DNA of 64,000 nt from Paraburkholderia lycopersici (GCF_900096975.1 NZ_FMYQ01000016.1:86577-150576); one strand, 5' to 3'. Positions 44,434 through 52,739 are shown, counted from the first letter of the stretch. The notes: generated by a model not told the origin, from the letters alone. Translations and numbers: made by a program.

Positions 44434-44583
44434 CTTGCGTTTCCTTCGCGCCGGGACGTTGCCCGTACACCTCACGCCGCCAAATTGACGACCGTTTTGG
44501 CGCTAGCTCGGGCCATCGGCGCGACAGGCCGCCCCTCATAATCTACGAGTTCCGACTTCCTGCTGCGCACGCGCCCCTTCGTC

Positions 44584-47500
44584 ATGACATCCCTTTCCGC
44601 ACCGGACCCCACGCTCGCTGCCGCATCGCCGCAGAATCGTGACCTCGCGCTCGTCTTGCAGGCCGCGATCGCACATCATCAAAAACAGGAATACGACGAG
44701 GCCGCCGCGCTCTATGCGTCCATCATCGACGCGGAAAAGGATCAACTCGACGCGCACTATAACTTCGGCGTGCTGCTCATGCAGACCGGCAAGCCGGGCG
44801 ATGCGGTGCCGCATTTCGAAGCCGTGCTCGGGCAAGCACCGAAGAACGGGCAAGTCTGGATCTATTACATCAACGCCCTCGTCGGAAGCCAGCAGAGCGA
44901 AGCGGCGCGGCTCGCGCTCGATCTCGCGCAGCAACAAGGCCTGCCCGATACGGTGGTCCGAACGCTACGCGCGCGCATCGACGGGACGGAGGTGCCGGAA
45001 CCGGAAGCCACGCAGGAAAAGCCGGCGGCAATCGCTCCGCAGCCGGCGGTGCGCGAAGACGCACCGCCCCCCGCTGAGCCCGCTGAGCCCGCCGAGACGG
45101 ACACGGACGCCAGCACGCGCACGAAACTCGACACGCGCCGCGCGAGCCTGAAGGAGATGCGTCAGTTTCAGCACCTCTTCAACAACGGGAAAATCGATGC
45201 GGCACTGAAGGTCGCGCGCCGCTTGACGGAACGCTACCCGGCGCACGGAGACTGCTGGTTCGAACTCGGGCGCACGCTGCATCGCATCGGCGACCACGCG
45301 GGCGCCATCGAGGCCGCTCAACACGCGGCCCGCTTGCTGCCCGACCGGATCGGCATCCATATCACCCTGACGAACTGGCTTTATACGGCTCGCCGGTTCA
45401 GGGAAGTCGAGACCTATTGCCGTCAGGCGCTCGAAAAATTCCCCGAAAGCGGCCCGCTTCACCGCAATCTCGGCATCGCCTTGCAGGAGATGGGCCGCTA
45501 TGCCGACGCCGTCGCCGAGATCCGCCGCGCCGTGGAACTCGCGCCGAACAGCGCGCACGAGTGCGACGCCCTGGCCAATTCGCTGCTCAAGCAAGGCCTG
45601 TTCGAGGAAGCCGATACGGCCTTTCGCCGGGCGCTCGAACTGGCGCCGATGGAAGCGATCACGCACAGCAACCTGCTGTTCTGCCGGATGCACAAGTACG
45701 ATCTGGACCCCGACGTCGCCTTCGCCGAACAACGCGAATTCGCCGCCCGTCACGAAGTGGCGTTTCGCGCCCACCCGCCGAGGCATACCAACGACCGCAA
45801 TCCGTCGCGATGCCTGAAGATCGGCTTCGTCTCGGGCGATCTGGTCAATCACCCGGTCGCTTACTTTTTCCTGTCGATACTCGAGCACCTGGCGCGCGAC
45901 CCCGGCCTGTCGATACACATCTACTCGAACTACGCGGTGACCGACTCGTTCACCGGCCGGATTCGCGTGCACGCAAAAACGTGGAACGAGATTTCCGGCA
46001 TGACGAACGATGCGGTCGCACAGAAGATCCGCGACGACGGCATCGACATTCTCGTCGACCTGACCGGCCATACCGGCCGCAACCGGCTCGTCGCCTTCGC
46101 GCGCAAGCCGGCGCCCATCCAGGCTAGCTGGATCGGCAACCCCTGCACGACCGGGCTCGACTCCGTCGACTATTACCTGTCGGACCGCTTCGTCACGCCG
46201 CTCGAACAGTTCGAAAGCCGGTTTTCGGAAAAGCTCGTTTTCCTGCCCGCGCTCGCGCCATTCAAGCCGCACCCGAAAGCGCCGCGGGTCAACGAGCTTC
46301 CGGCGCTGAAAAACGGCTTCATCACATTCGGCAGCTTCAGCCGCATTCTCAAGATCGGGCCGGAAGTCGTTGCACTCTGGGCGCGCGTGCTCCGCGAAAT
46401 CCCCGATTCGCGCATGGTGATCGGCGCGATTACGTCGCAAGAACAGATGGCCAAGCTGACGGGGCTCCTGCTCAGCGAAGGCATCGAGATAAGCCGCATC
46501 AAATTCCTGATACGCGGGTCCGTCGAGCACTACCTGCTGCAGCACCATCTGGTGGACGTGTGCCTCGACACGTTCCCGTTCGGCAACTCGACCACGACGA
46601 TGCAGGCCCTGTGGATGGGCGTGCCGACGATGACGCTGCCCGGCACGTCGATGGCGAGCCGCAGCAGCACGGGATGGCTCTCGCACCTCGGGCTGGACTC
46701 GGCTTTCGTCGCACAGGACAAGGACGACTTCGTGCGCAAGTGCGTCGCGCTGGCCGCCGACCCGCAAGCACTTGCAGTCGTGCGGCGGGAACTGCGCGAA
46801 TACTGCCGGCAGTCGGTGCTGATCGACGCCCGCGCAATCGCCGATGCCGCCGCCCGCGCGTTTCGCATCATGTGGCAACGGTGGTGCGACGGGCTCAAGC
46901 CCGAGCATTTCGAGGTGCTGGCGCAGGCCAGCGAAGCGCCCGCAGCGGAACCGGAGCAACAGCAGGAGCCGGAGCCCGAAGCGGTGGGCGGCATCGCGAC
47001 CCTCCCGAACCACATCTACCAGATTCACTACTCCGACGAGACCCGCGAGCAAGTCGAACCGGGCTTCGTTCCGCTCGACAACACCGGACTGCGGCCGGAC
47101 TGGCGGGAATACTGGCCGATCCGGCGATTCCTGCTCGAAGAGCCGCTGGACCCGAACGCCCGCTATGGCTTTTTATCGCCGAGATTCGCGGTGAAAACCG
47201 GGTTGACATCGGACGACGTGTTCTCGTTCCTCAGCACCGTGCCGGACGATGTCGACGTCGTGACCTTTTCGCCGTTTTTCGATCAGGCGGCATTCACGCT
47301 GAATGTCTTCGAGCACGCGGCAAACGTTCACCCCAACATCGCGCCCGTCATTGACGAAGTTCTCAAGATCGTTGCGCCGGACATCCGTATCAGCGATGTA
47401 ATCATGAGTTCGGTGGAGACCATTTTCTGTAATTACTTTGTCGCCAAACCCGCGTTCTGGGCGCAGTGGCTGGAGAAATGCGAGCAGATTTTCGAGCTTG

Positions 47501-47841
47501 CCGAATCGGGCGATACGCCGCTCGCCCAGCGTCTGAACGGCGACGTGGACTACGAGCGCGCGGGCGTCGGGGCCGCGCCTTCCAAGGTGTTCATCGTCGA
47601 GCGCATCGCCTCGCTGATCCTCGCTACCCAGCCGGGATGGAAGGTCCGCCAGTTCGACCCTGTCAAAATCCACATGTCGAATTCGGCCATTGCCCGCTTT
47701 CGCGATGAACTGCTCGCGCTCGATGCGCTGAAGCACATGGCGCGGGCAACGGGCTTTTCCCAGTATCTCGGCGCTTATCGGGAAAGACGGGCGCAACTGG
47801 AAATTTTCATGCGTGGCGGGCGGCTTGCCTCAAAGACCTGA
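44584..47841 (+). CDS. FlmQ-like TPR/GT41 O-glycosyltransferase with C-terminal DUF4422-like domain
   Basis: Placed directly after fliC-fliD-fliT, as is the flagellin glycosyltransferase FlmQ of B. cenocepacia, to my recollection. It has 1085 residues. TPR helices are at 20-130 and 185-370 around a Pro/Glu linker. The GT41 (OGT-like) catalytic part spans about 410-770: FVSGDLVNHPVAYFF (His 423), RKPAPIQASWIGNPCTTG, SFSRILKIG (Lys 590) and LDTFPFGNSTTTMQALWMGVP. An acidic Gln/Glu linker (785-800) leads to a second domain, 808-1085, with CNYFVAKPAFW (949) and ER (1006) spaced as in the DUF4422 protein at 53856. No ribosome-binding site is obvious before the ATG. Confidence 0.85.
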   Translation: MTSLSAPDPTLAAASPQNRDLALVLQAAIAHHQKQEYDEAAALYASIIDAEKDQLDAHYNFGVLLMQTGKPGDAVPHFEAVLGQAPKNGQVWIYYINALVGSQQSEAARLALDLAQQQGLPDTVVRTLRARIDGTEVPEPEATQEKPAAIAPQPAVREDAPPPAEPAEPAETDTDASTRTKLDTRRASLKEMRQFQHLFNNGKIDAALKVARRLTERYPAHGDCWFELGRTLHRIGDHAGAIEAAQHAARLLPDRIGIHITLTNWLYTARRFREVETYCRQALEKFPESGPLHRNLGIALQEMGRYADAVAEIRRAVELAPNSAHECDALANSLLKQGLFEEADTAFRRALELAPMEAITHSNLLFCRMHKYDLDPDVAFAEQREFAARHEVAFRAHPPRHTNDRNPSRCLKIGFVSGDLVNHPVAYFFLSILEHLARDPGLSIHIYSNYAVTDSFTGRIRVHAKTWNEISGMTNDAVAQKIRDDGIDILVDLTGHTGRNRLVAFARKPAPIQASWIGNPCTTGLDSVDYYLSDRFVTPLEQFESRFSEKLVFLPALAPFKPHPKAPRVNELPALKNGFITFGSFSRILKIGPEVVALWARVLREIPDSRMVIGAITSQEQMAKLTGLLLSEGIEISRIKFLIRGSVEHYLLQHHLVDVCLDTFPFGNSTTTMQALWMGVPTMTLPGTSMASRSSTGWLSHLGLDSAFVAQDKDDFVRKCVALAADPQALAVVRRELREYCRQSVLIDARAIADAAARAFRIMWQRWCDGLKPEHFEVLAQASEAPAAEPEQQQEPEPEAVGGIATLPNHIYQIHYSDETREQVEPGFVPLDNTGLRPDWREYWPIRRFLLEEPLDPNARYGFLSPRFAVKTGLTSDDVFSFLSTVPDDVDVVTFSPFFDQAAFTLNVFEHAANVHPNIAPVIDEVLKIVAPDIRISDVIMSSVETIFCNYFVAKPAFWAQWLEKCEQIFELAESGDTPLAQRLNGDVDYERAGVGAAPSKVFIVERIASLILATQPGWKVRQFDPVKIHMSNSAIARFRDELLALDALKHMARATGFSQYLGAYRERRAQLEIFMRGGRLASKT

Positions 47842-47884
47842 AACAGGGATGAAGCAGCCGGCAAACGGCTGACGTACGAGAAAT

Positions 47885-47914
47885 TCCGGGCGCCGCCATG
47901 CCCGGATTTTTTTT
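47885..47914 (+). terminator. Terminator of the FlmQ-like gene
   Basis: Stem TCCGGGC/GCCCGGA with an eight-base loop, followed by eight T. It lies 43 bases after the stop, in the convergent gap with the GT2 gene. Confidence 0.88.
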
Positions 47915-47964
47915 CGTCTCGCGTCTCAATTCACACGCGGCGCGTGACTGCGCGCACCGAAACG

Positions 47965-48768
47965 TCAGAGCGTGTCCGCCGGAATGCTCAACGCTGCGAC
48001 GTTGGCCAGCAGGGCCGCCCGCTTTTCCTTCAGTTCGATCGTCGGCGCGGGGCGGCGGCGGTAGACGTAAAGATAGTCGAGCACCGCATTGAAGTCGTTG
48101 GCTTTCTGACTCGTGCCGCGCCGGTCGTCGCCCGCATTGATCGATTTGTAGATTTGCGCGCCGAGAATCGGCACGTGGCGGGGCATCCGGCGCTCGAACA
48201 CCGCCAGCAGAAATTCCCAGTCCTCGTAGCTGCGCATGTACGGGTCGAAGCGGATATCGTCGAGCAGGCGCCGCGGCAGCGCAAAGCACGGGATAGGCCC
48301 CTGGTTCTTGACGAAAACCTCCTCCGTAACGCGGTCCTTCAGATCGATGCCGACCTCGCTGAGCGTTTGTGTACGGTCCGCAAAACGCTGCTCTTCCACG
48401 ATGGAACAATTGAAGTAGACCGGTTCGCCTTGCTGAACGAACGGATGCGCGTGCAAGTGCTCGAGCAGTCCGGGGTGCCACCTGTCGTCGTCGTCGAGAA
48501 ACAGGACGTAGTCGCCCCTCGCATGTTCGAGCGCGACGTTGCGGCTATGCGAGGGTCCTGCATTGCCCGTTCGCCTGATGTACGTGTCGGCCGAATCGAG
48601 CAGCTCCAGGCATACGGCATCGGTTTCGGCGTCGCTTGCATCGGAAACCACCAGTATCTCGAACGGCACGGGCGACTGTTGGGCCCTCACCGATTCCAAT
48701 GCGCGGCGCAGCAGCGCCGCACGCTTATGCGTGGGGATGACAACGGAAAAAAAGGGCGGTCTTTTCAT
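47965..48768 (-). CDS. Glycosyltransferase family 2 protein
   Basis: A GT-A fold glycosyltransferase. From ATG at 48768 it has 267 residues; a TTG nine bases earlier is an alternative. The nucleotide site is FFSVVIPTHKRAALLRRALESV, with DASDAETD, and the metal-binding motif is LDDDDRWHPG. The acceptor-side block YEDWEFLLAVF gives the ED catalytic-base pair. The sugar is unknown. It is the last gene of a minus-strand set: octapeptide-repeat protein, TPR-GT41, GT2, with a 50-base gap to the GT41 gene. Confidence 0.88.
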   Translation of the reverse strand: MKRPPFFSVVIPTHKRAALLRRALESVRAQQSPVPFEILVVSDASDAETDAVCLELLDSADTYIRRTGNAGPSHSRNVALEHARGDYVLFLDDDDRWHPGLLEHLHAHPFVQQGEPVYFNCSIVEEQRFADRTQTLSEVGIDLKDRVTEEVFVKNQGPIPCFALPRRLLDDIRFDPYMRSYEDWEFLLAVFERRMPRHVPILGAQIYKSINAGDDRRGTSQKANDFNAVLDYLYVYRRRPAPTIELKEKRAALLANVAALSIPADTL

Positions 48769-48818
48769 GAGCGACAACTCAGGTTACGACTGACGTCGGT
48801 GGATACGTTGAAATGGCA

Positions 48819-50663
48819 TTAAGCATCGACCGTTTGCAGCGGTAGCGCCGCCAGCAAGTCACTGAACTTCTCTTCGAGATTGCGCGCGAATCGCGTCGTG
48901 TCGAACAACGCACCTCGCTCGCGCACCGCCGCCAGCTCGTCGCGCAGGCGGAGCCGCTCCTGCGGCGCCAATGCCAGTGAGACCGCCTTTTCCTCGTAAT
49001 CGGCCCAGTTCCACGTAATCAGCTCCGGCATGCCTGCGGCGCTCAGCAAGGCGCCCGCCATGCGCGAGGCGAACGAGCGCCCCGAGCGCGTGACGATCGG
49101 CAGGCCGGTCCATAGTGCGTCGTTGGCGGTCGTGCCGGCGTTATACGGGAAGGTGTCGAGGAAGAGGTCGGCGACCAGGTAGCGAGCGAGGTACTGGTCC
49201 ATGAACACGCGCGGCGCGAACACGAGGCGCTGCGGGTCGATACCGCGCGCCTGCGCCTCTTTGCGCAAATTTGCCTCGGCCCACGGATTGTCGGACAGCA
49301 GCCACAGCACGCTGCCCGGCACGCGCGCGAGGATGCGCATCCACGTATCGAATGCCTCGGGCGTGTACTTGTAGTTGTTGTTGAACGAGCAAAACACGAC
49401 GCCGTCTTCGGGCAGATTGCACGCCGCGCGCGTGGGCGCGGGCGCGATGGTGCGCTTGCGGTCGCTGACCTGGTAGACGTCCGGCATGTAGATGGGCGTC
49501 TCGGTGTAACAAGCCGTGGATTCCTCCGGAATCACGAACTCGTCGGCGATCACGTAGTCGATGAACGGGAAGCCCGTGGTCGCAACGAGGCCGAGGTAGG
49601 TGACCTGAACCGGAGCGGGGCGCGCCGCCAGAATCGCGGGGCGCGCCCCAAGCGTTTGCCCGTGCAGATCGACGAGGATATCGATTTCGTGCGAGCGAAT
49701 CAGGTGTGCGGCGGCTTCGTCGGTAAAGCCGCCAATGCGCTCGAAATGATCGACGGCGCCAATCACGCGCTGGCGCAGCGCTGAACCGTCTTCCTTGGTC
49801 CAGCAATAGCAATAGACTTCGACCCGCTCGCGGTCGTGCTGTTCGAGCAGTTCGACCATGAGCATGGCCACCGGATGCTGGCAAAGATCCGACGACAGAT
49901 AGCCGATACGGATCTTGTCGTGGCCGTAGTTGCAACGCTCGGCCAGCGCCGGCACGTCGCAATTGATTTTTTGTGACACGAATTTGCGAGCCGCGTCGAG
50001 CTGCTCCTGCAGATCGTCCGACTGCGCGATCATCGCCATCGTCGAAGTCGAACGGCGCATCAGGGCCGGATCGACGCCGGGCACGTCCTCGTAGACCGGC
50101 CACGAGCACGACTTCGCGCGCAGGAAGATCCAGTGATGCAGCACGTCGGGCTGGGACGGATTGGCTTCCAGGCTCTTCGCGAGCCACGCGAGCGCTTCGC
50201 TGTAGTTGCGCTGCGTTTCGTACAGCCGCCCGAGATTGTTGAATGCCTGCAGGCGGAAGCCCGCATTCTGTTCATCGCGCGGAGAAACCGAATTGGCCAC
50301 CCACATCCATTCGGTGATCGCGACGTCGAGCTTGCCGAGCCGCTCGTACACGATCGCGCGATTGACGTGGCCCTGCACAAAAGCGGGGGACAGCTCCACC
50401 ACGCGCGAGAATGTCTGGCGAGCGTCTTCGACCTTGTCCAGCGTGCTCTGGACCGCCCCGAGGTTGAACAACACCAGATAGTTGAAAGGCGTCTCGTTAT
50501 GGGCAAGCCATGTCTGGTAGAGGACTTCGGCCAGTTCGGGTTGACCGCTCTCGGTCAGCCGCGTGCCGTATTGCACCGCGTCGCCCAAACTCAGTTCCGA
50601 GCGCCAGGCGCTCCGAATCTTGTCGGCATACTCCGAAACGACGACATTCGCCAGGTGATTCAT
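48819..50663 (-). CDS. TPR-GT41 (O-GlcNAc-transferase-like) glycosyltransferase
   Basis: A 614-residue cytoplasmic protein of the SPINDLY/OGT type. Five or so TPR helices fill residues 20-175. The GT41 catalytic half has RIGYLSSDLCQHPVAMLMVELL (His 263), DILVDLHGQT, ARPAPVQVTYLGLVATTG, FCSFNNNYKYTPE (Lys 432) and LDTFPYNAGTTANDALWTGLPIV. These are the donor- and UDP-binding signatures of OGT. It lacks the extra C-terminal domain of the FlmQ-like protein at 44584. Its neighbours, the octapeptide-repeat gene upstream and a GT2 downstream on the same strand, suggest the repeat protein as substrate. A pyrimidine-rich leader gives no clear ribosome-binding site before the ATG. Confidence 0.88.
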   Translation of the reverse strand: MNHLANVVVSEYADKIRSAWRSELSLGDAVQYGTRLTESGQPELAEVLYQTWLAHNETPFNYLVLFNLGAVQSTLDKVEDARQTFSRVVELSPAFVQGHVNRAIVYERLGKLDVAITEWMWVANSVSPRDEQNAGFRLQAFNNLGRLYETQRNYSEALAWLAKSLEANPSQPDVLHHWIFLRAKSCSWPVYEDVPGVDPALMRRSTSTMAMIAQSDDLQEQLDAARKFVSQKINCDVPALAERCNYGHDKIRIGYLSSDLCQHPVAMLMVELLEQHDRERVEVYCYCWTKEDGSALRQRVIGAVDHFERIGGFTDEAAAHLIRSHEIDILVDLHGQTLGARPAILAARPAPVQVTYLGLVATTGFPFIDYVIADEFVIPEESTACYTETPIYMPDVYQVSDRKRTIAPAPTRAACNLPEDGVVFCSFNNNYKYTPEAFDTWMRILARVPGSVLWLLSDNPWAEANLRKEAQARGIDPQRLVFAPRVFMDQYLARYLVADLFLDTFPYNAGTTANDALWTGLPIVTRSGRSFASRMAGALLSAAGMPELITWNWADYEEKAVSLALAPQERLRLRDELAAVRERGALFDTTRFARNLEEKFSDLLAALPLQTVDA

Positions 50664-50797
50664 AGGGAGAGGAAAGGCATTTCTTGTTGCCAGGCCATGT
50701 CACCAGGAACACAAGCCTGTAATAGGAGGCCGCCCACGCCATGTTGCGGCGCGAGCGGCCTGCCGCGGATCCAGCAAACCTGCCATCGCCCGTTGCT

Positions 50798-50831
50798 ACC
50801 CACCAGCCACACCGTGGCGTGGCTGGTGGGT
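50798..50831 (-). promoter_or_regulatory. Perfect 13-base hairpin after the octapeptide-repeat gene
   Basis: Arms at 50798-50810 and 50819-50831 (ACCCACCAGCCAC and its complement) are a perfect inverted repeat with an eight-base loop, 18 bases downstream of the repeat-protein stop. No T-run follows on either strand. It may protect the 3' end of the upstream part of the message or reduce expression of the following glycosyltransferase gene; it is less likely to be a full terminator. Confidence 0.6.
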
Positions 50832-50849
50832 CGTCGCAGGCTTAACGGA

Positions 50850-52220
50850 TCATGACTCGAACGTAATGGCGTCGAGTTGGTCCGTCGTCAGGCCGGTCAG
50901 GTTCAACGCGTTGGCTTGTGCCGTGGTCAGCGCAGCCAGTTGATCCGTCGAAACGGCGTTGAGCTGATCGCTCGTCAGGCTGTGGACCTGCGTCGTCGTC
51001 AGCGCCTTGACGGCCGTCGTCGACAGGTAGTCCAGCGTATCCGAGCTCAGGCCGCTGACCTGGCTCGTCGTCAGCGCCTTCACCTCGGCCGAGGACAGTG
51101 CGCCGACCTGATCGCTGCTCAGGGCGTTGAGCTGGCTCGTGCCGAGCGCCGTGACCTGTGCCGTGCTCAGACCGCGAACCTGGTCCGTCGACAGGCCCTG
51201 GACTGCGTCACTGCTCAGGCTGTTCACCTGCGACGTGCTCAGCGCCGCCACGTTCAGGCCAGCAAGCTGGTCCGAACCGAGTGCGTTCAGCGTCGTGGTC
51301 GAGAGTGCCTTGACGTCCGCCGAGGTCAGGTTGCTGATCTGCGACGAGCTCAGCAGGTTGACCGTGTCCGAGCTCAGGCCGCTCACCTGGGCCGAGGTCA
51401 GCGCCTTGATATCGGCCGAGCCGAGCTGGCCGAGCTGGTCGCTGTTGAGCGCGTTGAGCTGGCCGGCGCCGAGCGAGGCGACCTGCGCCGTCGTCATGCC
51501 CGCGACCTGGTCGGTCGTCAGGCCGGCGAGTGCGTCCGTCGAGAGCGCCTTGATGCCTGCCGTGCCGAGCGCCTTGACCTGCGTGGCGGAAAGGCCGCCC
51601 ACCGCGTCCGAGCTGAGCGAATTCACCTGCGTCGTGCTCAGTTGCGCCACGTTCAGGCCAGCGAGCTGGTCCGTACCGAGCGCGTTGAGGTCGGCCGTGG
51701 ACAGCGCCTTGACGTCTGCCGACGTCAGGCTGCCGATCTGCGACGACGACAGCATGTTCAGCGTGTCCGAGCTCAGGCCGCCAACCTGGGTCGAGGTGAG
51801 CGACTTGATATCGGCGGAATTCAGTTGCCCCACCTGATCGCTGCTGAGCACGTTCAGATTCGCGGCCGACATCGCCGCGATCTGGAAAGTCTGCAGCACG
51901 CCAATCTGCGTCGTGGTCAGGCCAATCACAGCGTCGGTCGTGAGATTGCGGATTTGCGACGAGGTCAACGCGTGAGTCGCGGCCGTGCTCAACGCTCCGA
52001 GCTGGTCCGAATTCAGCGCTGCGACTGCCGCAGTGCTCAATGTGACGATCGCCGACGCACCGATCGCATTGAGATCCGCAGCTCCGTTGGGAGCGCTCTG
52101 CAGCGCCTGAATGTCAGCCGTGGTTAGCGCCTGAACGTCTGCCGATGTGAATTTGGAAAACTGCAATGTTGTCAGGCCGGCAACCTGACTTGCAGTTAGT
52201 GACGATATGTACGACGACAT
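50850..52220 (-). CDS. Octapeptide-repeat protein (51 units of L-S/T-S/T-x-Q/D-V-x-A), function unknown
   Basis: I do not recognise a named family. From ATG at 52220 (AAGGGA about six bases before) the protein has 456 residues and is built almost wholly from 51 eight-residue units, consensus L-[ST]-[ST]-x-[QD]-[VIL]-x-[AGS]. The exceptions are a seven-residue start, one 21-residue irregular stretch (residues 40-60), three five-residue inserts (LNVAQ, LNVAA, LNLTG) and a five-residue end. There is no Cys or Trp, one Pro, and no signal peptide or membrane helix. It is very rich in Ser and Thr. The S/T-x-x-Q/D pattern suggests helix caps and so a solenoid of short helices. A sigma-28-like promoter lies upstream and two glycosyltransferase genes follow on the same strand. 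Confidence 0.85.
   Translation of the reverse strand: MSSYISSLTASQVAGLTTLQFSKFTSADVQALTTADIQALQSAPNGAADLNAIGASAIVTLSTAAVAALNSDQLGALSTAATHALTSSQIRNLTTDAVIGLTTTQIGVLQTFQIAAMSAANLNVLSSDQVGQLNSADIKSLTSTQVGGLSSDTLNMLSSSQIGSLTSADVKALSTADLNALGTDQLAGLNVAQLSTTQVNSLSSDAVGGLSATQVKALGTAGIKALSTDALAGLTTDQVAGMTTAQVASLGAGQLNALNSDQLGQLGSADIKALTSAQVSGLSSDTVNLLSSSQISNLTSADVKALSTTTLNALGSDQLAGLNVAALSTSQVNSLSSDAVQGLSTDQVRGLSTAQVTALGTSQLNALSSDQVGALSSAEVKALTTSQVSGLSSDTLDYLSTTAVKALTTTQVHSLTSDQLNAVSTDQLAALTTAQANALNLTGLTTDQLDAITFES
51123..51848 (-). repeat. Two long super-repeats inside the octapeptide-repeat gene
   Basis: Above the 24-base unit there is a larger duplication. Residues 125-257 (51848-51450) and 258-366 (51449-51123) align unit by unit: SSDQ...QL, SADIK, SxQVxG, SSDT, SSSQI, LTSADVKAL, LGxDQLAGLNVA, LSTxQVNSLSSDAV. 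The second copy lacks three units. A third partial copy starts at residue 367. The gene thus grew by segmental duplication and is likely to vary in length between strains. Confidence 0.85.
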
Positions 52221-52739
52221 TTGTATTCCCTTTTTTAGGTATCTGCGGACTCTTCGCCGCCCCGCTCCGCAACCGCCGCCCAAACAATCGTCAGCTATTT
52301 GAAAGACTTCAGCAACAAAAACGAAATCTTTCTTCCCTGAAAGTAATTTGTTCGAGGCTGCTCGTCCCGTATAACGGCAATTTATTAAAGAGCTTAAGCA
52401 CCTCCCCCACCCCGCTTGGCCCGGAGCCACGCCGGCGCATTTTTGCCGGTGGGGGAGACGCAGATACGGAGGGCCGCCGGAACGTCGGGCGAGCCGGCGC
52501 GAACAGGCTGAATTAGTGCCCATTTGCCCCTCTCTTTCCCTGATGGCGAAGCCCGGCCGGTCCGTATGATCGGGCGGCTCGATCGGTTATCGGATTGCGC
52601 CGCGAATCCGCGCAGACGGTCCGATCTTCGACTGCAGGCCCCCAAAAACGAATGCGACGCTCCCCGCCCCGACAAACGCCGAGTCGAATCGACTTACTTT
52701 CAACCTGTCGAATAAATCTGAAGCACGAGGAACGCCTAA
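52221..52739. other. Divergent region between the octapeptide-repeat gene and glf
   Basis: A 519-base gap with no supportable gene. The left half is AT-rich (52290-52400) and contains the sigma-28-like promoter listed separately. The right half, upstream of glf, is GC-rich, with GAGGAA before the glf ATG but no promoter that I can define. Confidence 0.5.
52371..52397 (-). promoter_or_regulatory. Sigma-28-like promoter of the octapeptide-repeat gene
   Basis: On the minus strand TTAAGCTC (52397-52390) and GCCGTTAT (52378-52371) are separated by exactly 11 bases. The -10 element is identical to that of flgM; the -35 has five of eight consensus bases (TAAAGTTT). Transcription would begin near 52362, about 140 bases before the ATG. 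If real, it places the repeat protein and perhaps its glycosyltransferases in the FliA regulon. Confidence 0.58.

Noticed and set aside
50798..50831. The 13-base hairpin as a Rho-independent terminator
   Set aside because: No T-run follows on either strand, so it is listed as a possible regulatory or stabilising hairpin instead.
50850..52220. Repeated DNA taken as a possible CRISPR array
   Set aside because: Units are 24 bases, contiguous, in frame and code for octapeptides; there are no spacers and no cas genes.
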